A stretch of DNA of 64,000 nt from Chitinophaga pinensis (GTDB taxonomy: Bacteria > Bacteroidota > Bacteroidia > UKL13-3): the NCBI GenBank assembly GCA_945860865.1, contig CAMARW010000008.1, positions 1 through 64,000 on the forward strand, given 5' to 3'. A program made the translations under genes and the position numbers. Each line of letters begins with the position of its first letter. Positions within the stretch are counted from its first letter, which is position 1. Positions 56,526 to 64,000 of this stretch are shown here, piece after piece. A model generated the notes under the pieces. That model searched no databases. It was given only the letters and a program-made list of their open reading frames with translations, and was not told the origin of the DNA.

Positions 56526-57491
56526 TTATATTTGTGCCTTCACCGCCGCTCTTTTTAACCTATCGTTTATAGCAAGGCCCAGATTTTCTTCTGGCAATAG
56601 CTCGGCAATAATCAATTTTTTACCTAAGGTGTCTGCTTTTCTGATGGCCGCAAATAAGTTTTGCGCTGCCTCTGCATAATCGCCACTTTCGCTTAAAATA
56701 ATTTGGTTCGAACCAATAATTTTTGGATGTTTTTGTTTGAACCCAATAAAGACCATTTCTGCATAACTGGCCTCGCCTAAATGGTTTTCTGCGGCATCTA
56801 AATACAGCGGCGTTTGTGGGGCATAATGCCTGCTCAACATGCCAGGTGCTTGCGGATTTTCATTGTTAATGAGCATCGTTTTATCCAGCGTTTGGTTCAG
56901 CACTTGTTCTATTTTTTCTATAGATAAACCACCTAACCTAAGTAGTTTGGGGATGCCACCTGCAAACGTTATAATGGTAGATTCTAAACCCACCATGCAG
57001 CGGCCGCCGTTTAATACCGCAGCTATTTGTGGGCCTAATTGTGCCTCCACATCTTGGGCGCTGGTTGGACTAACCGTTCCAGATAAATTGGCACTTGGCG
57101 CGGCCACAGGGAAATCCAAACTGGCTAAGAGTTGAAGCGTTTGCGGATGCTTGGGAATGCGAATGGCTACCGTATCCTGTCCGGCTGTAACCAAATCGGG
57201 TATAGCATCACTTTTGGGCACTACAAACGTAATGGGTCCTGGCGAAAAAGCCTTAGCCAAAAGTAATGCGCTTTCTGGCAAATGTATGCCCCAATGAGTA
57301 AAACGCTCAAGCGAGTTGCTATGTAAAATTAAGGGGTTAAAATGTGGCCTGTTTTTAACCTGATAAATCTTAGCCACAGCCGCCACATCAAAAGCATTGG
57401 CAGCCAAACCGTAAACGGTTTCGGTAGGTATGGCAAGCAAGTTACCTTGCATTAAAATGTTTTTTGCTAAAGCTATATCTTCAATAATCAT
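56526..57491 (-). CDS. L-threonylcarbamoyladenylate synthase, Sua5 type
   Basis: The 321-residue protein has the YrdC/TsaC core (KNILMQGNLLAIPTETVYGLAANAFD, FPVAAPSANLSGTVSPTSA). After a linker it carries the Sua5 C-terminal domain with NPQAPGMLSRHYAPQTPLYL, which makes it Sua5 rather than single-domain TsaC. It forms threonylcarbamoyl-AMP, the donor for t6A at position 37 of ANN-decoding tRNAs. mtaB, 3 kb away, modifies that same base further. It contains an exact GGTTCGAACC. Confidence 0.96.
   Translation of the reverse strand: MIIEDIALAKNILMQGNLLAIPTETVYGLAANAFDVAAVAKIYQVKNRPHFNPLILHSNSLERFTHWGIHLPESALLLAKAFSPGPITFVVPKSDAIPDLVTAGQDTVAIRIPKHPQTLQLLASLDFPVAAPSANLSGTVSPTSAQDVEAQLGPQIAAVLNGGRCMVGLESTIITFAGGIPKLLRLGGLSIEKIEQVLNQTLDKTMLINNENPQAPGMLSRHYAPQTPLYLDAAENHLGEASYAEMVFIGFKQKHPKIIGSNQIILSESGDYAEAAQNLFAAIRKADTLGKKLIIAELLPEENLGLAINDRLKRAAVKAQI
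56705..56714. repeat. Iterated palindrome GGTTCGAACC (in sua5)
   Basis: An exact copy inside the longer palindrome TTGGTTCGAACCAA; the gene on the minus strand reads it as G-S-N-Q. Confidence 0.8.
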
Positions 57492-57580
57492 CTCAGCTGC
57501 AAAGTAACAAGATTTAACCTTAGTTTTATTTTGATTGCGTACGCAAAATAATAAATGCTTTAATAGGCTTACACCATTAA

Positions 57581-58468
57581 CTAACTAAATCTAGGTGAAA
57601 CAACCAATTCTTTTGAACCTGGTGTATAAACATAAAAACCTTCTCCAGATTTAGCTCCCAAAATACCAGCCGTTACCATATTCACTAAAAGCGGACAAGG
57701 TGCATATTTAGTATCCCCTAAGCCTTCGTAAAGCACATTCATAATGGCTAAACATACATCTAAGCCAATAAAATCTGCTAATTGTAACGGGCCCATTGGG
57801 TGAGCCATACCTAGTTTCATAACGGTATCTATAGATTCTACCGATCCCACGCCACTTTGTAAACAAATGATGGCTTCATTAATCATTGGCATTAAAATAC
57901 GATTGGCAATAAAGCCAGCATAATCGTTGGCCTCTGCAGGAATTTTACCAATTGCTTTAGATAAATTTACTACTGCTAAACTTACCTCTTTAGCTGTTTT
58001 ATATCCATTAATTATCTCTACCAATTTCATTACCGGTACTGGGTTCATAAAATGCATGCCAATTACTTTGTCTGGGCGCTTAGTAACACTCGCAATTTTA
58101 GTAATAGATATAGAGGAAGTATTAGATGCTAAAATACAATGTGCCGGCGCATACTCATCAATTTGTTTAAAAATATCAAGTTTGATATTAATGTTTTCGC
58201 TGGCCGCTTCTATAATTAAATCTGCATGGCTGCTTGCTTCTTTTAAACTCGTAAAAGTAGTAATATTGGCTAATGTAGTTTGTTTTATATCTTCTGTAAT
58301 ACTGCCTTTAGATACCATTCTGTCTAAATTTTTACCAATGGTTTCAATGGCTTTCTTTAATTGAATTTCATTCACATCAATTAAATTAACTTGGTAATTG
58401 TTTTGCGCAAACACATGTGCAATTCCATTGCCCATTGTTCCTGATCCTATAACTGTTATGTTCTTCAT
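57581..58468 (-). CDS. 3-hydroxyacyl-CoA (3-hydroxybutyryl-CoA) dehydrogenase
   Basis: The 295-residue protein from ATG 58468 (MKNITVIGSGTMGNGIAHVFAQ) has an NAD-binding Rossmann start, the catalytic block GMHFMNPVPVMKLVEII, and the C-terminal dimer domain with ANRILMPMINEAI and MGPLQLADFIGLDV. It interconverts 3-hydroxyacyl- and 3-ketoacyl-CoA. It complements the thiolase at 45 kb. An in-frame ATG at 58489 lies within the promoter and is rejected. Confidence 0.95.
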   Translation of the reverse strand: MKNITVIGSGTMGNGIAHVFAQNNYQVNLIDVNEIQLKKAIETIGKNLDRMVSKGSITEDIKQTTLANITTFTSLKEASSHADLIIEAASENINIKLDIFKQIDEYAPAHCILASNTSSISITKIASVTKRPDKVIGMHFMNPVPVMKLVEIINGYKTAKEVSLAVVNLSKAIGKIPAEANDYAGFIANRILMPMINEAIICLQSGVGSVESIDTVMKLGMAHPMGPLQLADFIGLDVCLAIMNVLYEGLGDTKYAPCPLLVNMVTAGILGAKSGEGFYVYTPGSKELVVSPRFS

Positions 58469-58486
58469 TATTAAATTAATTAAGCA

Positions 58487-58494
58487 CAAATGTA
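58487..58494 (-). promoter_or_regulatory. -7 promoter box (TACATTTG) for the hydroxyacyl-CoA dehydrogenase
   Basis: On the minus strand TACATTTG fits TAnnTTTG and lies 18 bp before the ATG at 58468. It overlaps the longer ORF start, supporting the shorter protein. Confidence 0.5.
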
Positions 58495-58552
58495 TAAAAG
58501 CCGTTTCATTAAAAAAGTTATATCTTAAATCAATTTACTCACAAGAATGTTT

Positions 58553-58560
58553 TAAATTTG
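58553..58560 (+). promoter_or_regulatory. -7 promoter box (TAAATTTG) for the M43 metalloprotease
   Basis: TAAATTTG fits TAnnTTTG and ends 5 bp before the ATG at 58566, so the message would be leaderless or nearly so. The long upstream ORF extension, antisense to the dehydrogenase gene, is rejected on this basis. Confidence 0.5.
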
Positions 58561-58565
58561 AAGTG

Positions 58566-59975
58566 ATGCAAAAATTAAAATTTATTTTTCTGTTTTTTAG
58601 CGTTTTACCGCTTTCCTTATTGGCTCAAGAACTATCTTGTTACCATAAATTTACGCCTAAGCAAATTCAAAATCTACAGGTTTTTCAACAAAAATTGCAA
58701 AGTGGAAATCCAATTAGTCTTCAAAAAAGCACTCAATTTGTTCCCCTAAAGGTACATATTGTTGGAAACTCAGCCGGAGTTGGATATTATTCTATCAATA
58801 ATTTAATGCTTGCCCTTTGCGAAATAAATGAGCGTTTTGCCTCTGTAGGGTTTCATTTCTATTTGGCTCAACCCGTTACATATATAAATGATGATGCGCT
58901 AAACAGAGCAGATTTTGATGCCATTTATGATGTAGCATACGCAGCAAAAGTGCCTGGTATGGTTAATGTTTATTTTCATAATGCTGGAAATGTTTGGTGC
59001 GGGGTATATTTTGGAGATTTAGATATTGTTTTAGTTAAAAATTCTTGCCAAATGCCCATGGCTACCACACTGGCGCATGAACTTGGCCATTTTTTTGGAT
59101 TGCCTCATACTTTTTTAGGATGGGAGGGTGGAAATACACCAGCATCTGCTGATATTGAGCGTTTAGATGGTAGCAATTGTAGAAGTGCTGGTGATGGTTT
59201 TTGTGATACCAAAGCCGATTATGTTTCTCAAAGATGGTCTTGCCCATTATCATATAACCTCACCGATCCAATTGGCCAAATTTTTAAACCAGATAGTTCT
59301 TTGTATATGAATTATGCTAGTGATAATTGTCACAGTAGGTTTAGTGCAGAGCAGATTTTAGCTATGCAAAATGATTTACTAAACAGACGTATTTCAAAAA
59401 CTTCTGCTTTCAATAGTGTCTTAACTCCACCTCAAAAGATAACGCCACTAAACCTCGATTCGAATGTGAACACTAAAAATACTCTTTTTAAGTGGAATGC
59501 CGTTCCAAATGCTTTTGCCTACCACCTACAAATTGCTCGTTTTGGAGACTGGAATTTTTTAAATGTTGATCGTTTGCTTACAGATACTTTTGCTCAGGTA
59601 AATTTATTCGGAAATTGGCCTTTTGCCTGGCGCGTAAAAGCAATAAGCGAGGGAAATACTTGTTCTGTTTTTGGTTCAATAGATACTTTTTATACTTCAG
59701 AGCAACAAACAGCTGTTTCTGAAATAACAGGGGCTAATATGCCCAGCCTTTTTCCTAATCCTGTTAGAAAAGATGACGTATTAACCCTCACTAATTTGGG
59801 TATAGGTACAATCAATATATACCATGCCCAAGGTAAATTATTACATACTCTGCAAGCATACACAAGTGGCCCTTTAAGCATTCAAATGCTTGGTTGGGAG
59901 CAAGGTGTTTATTTTGTAGAATTTATCGGTTCGAGCCGAAGGTTTATTCAACGGTTTGTTATTCAGGAAAACTAA
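58566..59975 (+). CDS. Secreted M43 (pappalysin-like) zinc metalloprotease with T9SS sorting domain
   Basis: The 469-residue protein has a signal peptide (MQKLKFIFLFFSVLPLSLLAQ). Its zinc site is HELGHFFGLPH (His171, Glu172, His175, His181), followed by the M43-type DGFCDTKADYV and MNYASDNCHSRFSAEQILAM with the Met-turn. Then come a fibronectin-like segment and a type A sorting domain from LFPNPVRKDDVLTL. It should be exported by T9SS and act on extracellular protein. Its last 17 bp overlap mobA tail to tail. Confidence 0.93.
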   Translation: MQKLKFIFLFFSVLPLSLLAQELSCYHKFTPKQIQNLQVFQQKLQSGNPISLQKSTQFVPLKVHIVGNSAGVGYYSINNLMLALCEINERFASVGFHFYLAQPVTYINDDALNRADFDAIYDVAYAAKVPGMVNVYFHNAGNVWCGVYFGDLDIVLVKNSCQMPMATTLAHELGHFFGLPHTFLGWEGGNTPASADIERLDGSNCRSAGDGFCDTKADYVSQRWSCPLSYNLTDPIGQIFKPDSSLYMNYASDNCHSRFSAEQILAMQNDLLNRRISKTSAFNSVLTPPQKITPLNLDSNVNTKNTLFKWNAVPNAFAYHLQIARFGDWNFLNVDRLLTDTFAQVNLFGNWPFAWRVKAISEGNTCSVFGSIDTFYTSEQQTAVSEITGANMPSLFPNPVRKDDVLTLTNLGIGTINIYHAQGKLLHTLQAYTSGPLSIQMLGWEQGVYFVEFIGSSRRFIQRFVIQEN

Positions 59976-60546
59976 GAAAGTCTTCTGGTGTATCAAAACT
60001 TTTACAGATTTGTATTTGCGCAGGGTTTATTTTTATGGCAGCTATTTTATTTAAAAACTCCTGTAATGAAAATTGTTGTGTTTGATAAGCCTCTTGCAAA
60101 TACTTAAAATCTTTTGGATGATAAATGGCCAATAAAGGTTCATATTTTAATGAATCTTTAGAATAAAAGGCCACACTTTGTTCAAACGTTTCATGCGTTT
60201 GTATAAGTTGTTCAATATCTTCTATTCTTAACAGTGGATAGTCGCAGCCCAATAATAAAATGGGCCTATTGGGTAGTTTGTTTATACTGCTCATTAATCC
60301 AAGCATAGGCCCATTAAAGCCAAGATTTTCATCGTCAAAAATTAAAATGGTTTCTTTGTCAAACCACTCTTGATGGGCTTTTTTACAAGATACGGCAGCA
60401 TCTATCCCTAATTGCTTGCAAAGTTGTAAAACCCATTTATATTGAGGCATTCCATGGTAATGAAGAAGGGCTTTTGATTCTCCCATTCTTAAACTATTCC
60501 CTCCACATGTAATTACTGCATTGATGCGAGTTGGGTAAGTTTCCAT
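59959..60546 (-). CDS. mobA: Molybdenum cofactor guanylyltransferase
   Basis: MobA attaches GMP to molybdopterin. The 195-residue protein has the nucleotidyltransferase start AVITCGGNSLRMGESKALL, FDDENLGFNGPMLGLMS and ILLLGCDYPLLRIED with the metal aspartate. Its usual GGxSxRMGxxK glycine pair is present. It follows mtaB by 15 bp on the same strand, probably in one transcript, although the functions are unrelated. No other Mo-cofactor gene is in the window. Confidence 0.9.
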   Translation of the reverse strand: METYPTRINAVITCGGNSLRMGESKALLHYHGMPQYKWVLQLCKQLGIDAAVSCKKAHQEWFDKETILIFDDENLGFNGPMLGLMSSINKLPNRPILLLGCDYPLLRIEDIEQLIQTHETFEQSVAFYSKDSLKYEPLLAIYHPKDFKYLQEAYQTQQFSLQEFLNKIAAIKINPAQIQICKSFDTPEDFLSFPE

Positions 60547-60561
60547 GTTGTAAATATTGAA

Positions 60562-61866
60562 TTAAACCAAACTTAATTGCTTTACTTTAACAAGCATATC
60601 AGCTGTTATTTGCTCTAATTGTACTTCCATAATTTCATTCACCAATGAAGGGTCGTAATTAGTTTGTACTTTTACATAATTGCTGGTAAAACCATACATT
60701 ATATCTTGGTCATTTTCTGCCTCCCATAACACTGGAAATTTTTTCTGTAATTGTTGCTCATAAAAAAATCTTCTTTTTTTATCACTTAAAATATGCAACA
60801 TTTTACTGCGTTCATTGCGGGTTTTCATGGGTACTTTGCCCGGTAATTTTTGTGCTGTTGTATTCACTCTTTCGCTATAGGTAAATACGTGCAGGTACGA
60901 AATATCTAATTGGTTCAGAAAGTTATAGGTCTCTAAAAAAAGCTCGTCTGTTTCTCCAGGATATCCAATTATAACATCTACACCAATGCAAGCTTGTGGC
61001 ATCAATGTTTTAATTTTTTCAATGCGTGAGCGGTACAAACTTGTATCGTATTTGCGGCGCATGCTTTTTAATAATTGGTCTGAACCGGATTGCAATGGGA
61101 TATGAAAATGCGGAACTACACACTTACTTTTATTAGCAACAAATGCGATGATTTCATCGGTTAATAAATTAGGCTCAATACTACTAATTCTTAACCTTGC
61201 CAAGCCTTCCACCTCGTCTAATGCTTGAAGCAACTGATAAAAGTTTTCTGTTGTGCCCGAACCAAAATCTCCTGTGTTAACGCCTGTTAAAACAATTTCT
61301 TTGGTTCCTTGTGCTACAATTTCTTGTGCCTGTTTTACTACATTAGCAATGGTGTCGCTTCTGCTAGCACCTCTAGCAAGGGGAATCGTGCAAAAGGAAC
61401 AAAAATAATCACAACCGTCTTGCACTTTTAAAAAGGTTCGGGTTCTATCTCCAATAGAATAGGAGGCATGGTAATCTAAAACTTCTTTAATTTTACCTTC
61501 TTTTACAATGGCAGTTTCTAGTTTTTTAGCTTCACCAATGTAATCGCTAATGTTGAATTTTTCGGCGGCACCCAAAACCAAATCTACGCCTTCAATATTA
61601 GCTATCTCTTGTGGTTTTAACTGGGCATAACAACCAATAACTGTAACAAATGCATTTGGATTATGGCGTAAGGCTTCTTTTACAATTTTTTTGCATTTTT
61701 TGTCGGCATTGTCTGTAACCGAACAAGTGTTGATTACATATACATCTGCGCCTTCATGAAAATCTACTTTTTTATACCCTTCGGCACTTAAGCTTCTACC
61801 AATGGTAGAGGTTTCAGAAAAATTGAGTTTGCAACCCAGGGTGTAAAAAGCAACAGATTTTTGCAT
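60562..61866 (-). CDS. mtaB: tRNA t6A37 methylthiotransferase MtaB
   Basis: MtaB is a radical-SAM enzyme that turns t6A37 into ms2t6A37. The 434-residue protein has the N-terminal UPF0004 cysteines (TLGCKLN, INTCSVTDNADKKC, VIGCYAQ), the radical-SAM CxxxCxxC in GCDYFCSFCTIPLARG and a C-terminal TRAM-like part. I prefer the ATG at 61866: the alternative TTG at 61878 lies in the TATATTTG promoter box. Its substrate base is made with the product of sua5. Confidence 0.95.
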   Translation of the reverse strand: MQKSVAFYTLGCKLNFSETSTIGRSLSAEGYKKVDFHEGADVYVINTCSVTDNADKKCKKIVKEALRHNPNAFVTVIGCYAQLKPQEIANIEGVDLVLGAAEKFNISDYIGEAKKLETAIVKEGKIKEVLDYHASYSIGDRTRTFLKVQDGCDYFCSFCTIPLARGASRSDTIANVVKQAQEIVAQGTKEIVLTGVNTGDFGSGTTENFYQLLQALDEVEGLARLRISSIEPNLLTDEIIAFVANKSKCVVPHFHIPLQSGSDQLLKSMRRKYDTSLYRSRIEKIKTLMPQACIGVDVIIGYPGETDELFLETYNFLNQLDISYLHVFTYSERVNTTAQKLPGKVPMKTRNERSKMLHILSDKKRRFFYEQQLQKKFPVLWEAENDQDIMYGFTSNYVKVQTNYDPSLVNEIMEVQLEQITADMLVKVKQLSLV

Positions 61867-61875
61867 ATCGGACTG

Positions 61876-61883
61876 CAAATATA
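61876..61883 (-). promoter_or_regulatory. -7 promoter box (TATATTTG) for mtaB-mobA
   Basis: On the minus strand TATATTTG fits TAnnTTTG and ends 9 bp before the mtaB ATG. It decides against the upstream TTG start, whose bases are part of this box. Confidence 0.55.
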
Positions 61884-61952
61884 GGGGAGAAATAGAAAAT
61901 TCTACATGCTAAATCCGAAAACTACCCGCAAGCGCATTCTCCCCATTTCAAT

Positions 61953-64000
61953 TTACATAAGATTCAATTTCTTTATTATTACTTCATTACCCATTTTGAT
62001 GTGCAATACATACATGCCTGGATTTAATCCAGCTAAAGGTAATTGAATGGCTGCTTTGTTTGCATCCTGTTTAATGCTAGGCCAAATTTTAACTAAACTA
62101 CCTGTTAAGGTGTATATTTCAATAGCATCTATCGTATTGGCTTCACCCGTTTTTATCCAAACAGCGTCTGAAGCGGGATTAGGATAAATTTGGATAGTAT
62201 TTTCAATGCCATCGGCCTGTACCATTCTGGTTCCTAAATCTGTTTTTGTGCCATCAAAATCTACTTGCCATAATTTATAATAAAGCCTTGTATTAGCATT
62301 TAGTAAATCTTTATCCAAATGCTGGTAACTTGTTAAGCTATTCGAATTTCCTTTTCCTTTATAAAAAGTAATTGGTTCAAACCGAATGCCATCGTACGAC
62401 CTTTCTATATAAAATCCTTTGTTATTAATTTCTGTTGATGTTTGCCATTTAACTAAAACATCACTACCCATGGTACTTAACGCAAACTTTGTAAGTGATA
62501 CAGGTAATGGATGAGATATTGCCTCATCGCATCCCATATAGGGTTTAAAAGCATCGCGTGGTTGGTGGTCTATGTCAAATCCTAAACGAGGAATTGGCAT
62601 GCAAACCAATGCTGTATCACCCAATGAAGTTCCAGCTAAACGTAAATTCCATGGACTCACAAATTGCACCTGTTTGCTTCTAGAATTTGAATTGGTATTT
62701 GTTGCGGTGGCAAAGGCTGCTAAGCTTGCATAATCTGTAGCGGAAGCATTTCCCACAAATCCATTATTTCCGTTTGCAAAAAGTAAATTCCTATTCATAA
62801 TTGGATTACTGCCTGTCCAAAAATAGGCCGCATAATGTTTGGTGCCCATTGCACTGATATTGCTGCGCTCGTTAATAAAGATATTGTTGAATACAGAATC
62901 TTGTTGGTTTCCTGTAATAGAAAGGTATGCTGCCGTATATTCGGTGCCTGTATTACTTACATTTTCACCAGAAATTTTCACCGTATTATAGAATATTTTA
63001 TTGGCAGTTCCATCTTTTGAAATGCCCCAATACAACACATTACCTGTGTTCGCATTGGATGCACTGTCTGTACCTAAATGAATCTCATTGTGATGCAATT
63101 GCATATTTGGACCCGAAACAAGGATGCCTCTTACTCTTGTTGCCGTATTGGCTAGTGGACCAATGCCAAAAACAGAATTCCGAGAAACCTCAATACTGTT
63201 TCCAAATATTTGAATACCAGTAGTTATACCAGATGGAATACCACTGGTATAAATTTGAGAAACACGGTTGTCTGTTACGATTCGTTGTCCGGCAGAACCA
63301 CTGCCCGCATTAATACCATATAAGAAAATGAAATTAGGATTAATTAAACTAGCGTTGCTAGGAATATGGTAAAGCTTCTGTACCACATTATTTCTGATAA
63401 TATAAGGGGTAATGCCAGTATGAAAAATGCCATTTAATGCTTTAGAATGATGCATGCTATATTGTAAGTTGCTAACGGTATTATTTTCTAATAGCAAATG
63501 TTGCCCATTATGCACGGTAAAGTCTATTCCACTCAAATCGCCATTACAGGCCAAGCTAATACTTCCTTGGGTTTGGTTCGAACCAATAAAGTTATTTCTT
63601 ACTATAAAATTACCCGAACTGGCATTGAAACGCATTCCGTATAAGTTAAGGAGGCCTCCGCCAATAGCCTGAATGGATCCAATGCGGTTATTGATGAGTT
63701 GAACAGAATCTAAAGCTGAACCGAAACTGCTGCCAATATTAATGGCGCTGAAGCCTGCCGTGCCAACTGGATTGGTATAATTAATTAGAATACTTGCAAG
63801 GCCAGTATCAGATCCTAAAATATTGTCTTCTATCAAAAACTTTCCATTTAAAACGCCAATTAAAGAATTGTTTAAGTTATTAAACAAACCTGTAAACTGA
63901 ATTCTTCTAAAGGTGTTTTGCCTAACTGTTAAATCTAAGCCTTGTAGCATCATGAGCCAAAAAGTGCCCGATGTGCCATCAAATTGAGTTGGTTGCGCGC
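61953..64000 (-). CDS. T9SS-secreted beta-helix protein, N-terminus beyond the window (paralogue of the giant protein)
   Basis: The frame is open to the window edge, so the start is missing. At least 680 residues are present; the ATG at 63953 is internal, since coding continues upstream of it without a stop. Beta-helix rungs (IRNNVVQKL, LLENNTVSNL, FYNTVKISG) are followed by LPVSLTKFALSTMGSD, LVKWQTSTEINNKGFYIERS and a sorting domain from IYPNPASDAVWIKT. The last 250 residues align by eye with the C-terminus of the 3005-residue protein. Probably a second surface fibre. Confidence 0.9.
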   Translation of the reverse strand, partial: AQPTQFDGTSGTFWLMMLQGLDLTVRQNTFRRIQFTGLFNNLNNSLIGVLNGKFLIEDNILGSDTGLASILINYTNPVGTAGFSAINIGSSFGSALDSVQLINNRIGSIQAIGGGLLNLYGMRFNASSGNFIVRNNFIGSNQTQGSISLACNGDLSGIDFTVHNGQHLLLENNTVSNLQYSMHHSKALNGIFHTGITPYIIRNNVVQKLYHIPSNASLINPNFIFLYGINAGSGSAGQRIVTDNRVSQIYTSGIPSGITTGIQIFGNSIEVSRNSVFGIGPLANTATRVRGILVSGPNMQLHHNEIHLGTDSASNANTGNVLYWGISKDGTANKIFYNTVKISGENVSNTGTEYTAAYLSITGNQQDSVFNNIFINERSNISAMGTKHYAAYFWTGSNPIMNRNLLFANGNNGFVGNASATDYASLAAFATATNTNSNSRSKQVQFVSPWNLRLAGTSLGDTALVCMPIPRLGFDIDHQPRDAFKPYMGCDEAISHPLPVSLTKFALSTMGSDVLVKWQTSTEINNKGFYIERSYDGIRFEPITFYKGKGNSNSLTSYQHLDKDLLNANTRLYYKLWQVDFDGTKTDLGTRMVQADGIENTIQIYPNPASDAVWIKTGEANTIDAIEIYTLTGSLVKIWPSIKQDANKAAIQLPLAGLNPGMYVLHIKMGNEVIIKKLNLM
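63575..63584. repeat. Iterated palindrome GGTTCGAACC (in the right-edge T9SS gene)
   Basis: An exact copy with the same extended context as the sua5 copy (TTTGGTTCGAACCAATAA on the plus strand), although the two genes are unrelated. Confidence 0.8.

Noticed and set aside
58398..58565. N-terminal extension of the M43 protease by 56 residues
   Set aside because: It is antisense to the dehydrogenase gene and crosses a promoter box. ATG 58566 starts a clean signal peptide.
37331..63584. GGTTCGAACC copies as remnants of tRNA genes or tRNA attachment sites
   Set aside because: The word does match a tRNA T-arm core, but at each site the flanks form no T-stem or acceptor stem and most copies lie in intact reading frames of unrelated genes.

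Overview
This window is a chromosomal segment of a low-GC member of the Bacteroidota. The evidence is four proteins with type IX secretion (T9SS) C-terminal sorting domains, an S46 dipeptidyl-peptidase, a DUF4296 lipoprotein beside a YggS gene, promoters of the TAnnTTTG type, an almost complete lack of Shine-Dalgarno sequences, and the gene order tRNA-Gly / tRNA-Thr / tuf / tRNA-Trp / secE / nusG / rplKAJL / rpoBC. I cannot name the class or genus from sequence alone.

Layout. 1-12.9 kb is the translation/transcription core: the 3' end of one tRNA, tRNA-Gly, tRNA-Thr, EF-Tu, tRNA-Trp, SecE, NusG, L11, L1, L10, L7/L12 and the two large RNA polymerase subunits, closed by an intrinsic terminator. 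Three strong hairpins sit in its intergenic gaps (tuf/tRNA-Trp, rplL/rpoB, rpoB/rpoC). 13-21 kb holds selD, a T9SS-secreted protein with a small overlapping lipoprotein, a KDO transferase with an outer-membrane partner, and a ugd-uxs pair that makes UDP-xylose. 21-29 kb is rich in repair genes (uvrB, cinA, mfd), interrupted by a Lys/Ala/Pro-repeat histone-like gene and an unlisted 48-residue lipoprotein. 29-34 kb looks more accessory: a DUF1801 protein, an ATPase behind a long AT-rich inverted repeat, an AlkC-like alkylation repair protein, and a REP-associated tyrosine transposase whose own N-terminus is encoded by REP-like palindromes. 34-47 kb is ordinary metabolism and maintenance: yggS, mutS2, a DsbA-like protein, DODA dioxygenase, an exonuclease/GIY-YIG fusion, fmt, S46 peptidase, a class IV aminotransferase and thiolase. 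47-64 kb is dominated by a 3005-residue beta-helix T9SS protein and a cut-off paralogue at the right edge, flanking sua5, a 3-hydroxyacyl-CoA dehydrogenase, an M43 metalloprotease, mobA and mtaB.

How genes fit together. Sua5 and MtaB act in sequence on tRNA A37 (t6A, then ms2t6A). UvrB and Mfd belong to one nucleotide-excision pathway. Thiolase and hydroxyacyl-CoA dehydrogenase are two steps of the same short-chain acyl-CoA pathway, though 11 kb apart. Ugd/Uxs and KDO transferase supply surface polysaccharide, to which T9SS cargo is typically anchored.

The signal I consider most worth following is not a gene. It is a 10-bp palindrome, GGTTCGAACC (often inside TTGGTTCGAACCRAA), with close variants GGTTCAAACC and GGTTCAGACC. 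These occur at least 16 times between 14 and 64 kb, in all three reading frames, on both strands and between genes, and are absent from the ribosomal/RNA polymerase block apart from tRNA T-arms. This resembles a highly iterated palindrome. Second is a dispersed intergenic repeat found in inverted orientation at 41.9 and 47.3 kb, both copies starting at a TAG stop and ending in period-7 microsatellite next to a start codon.
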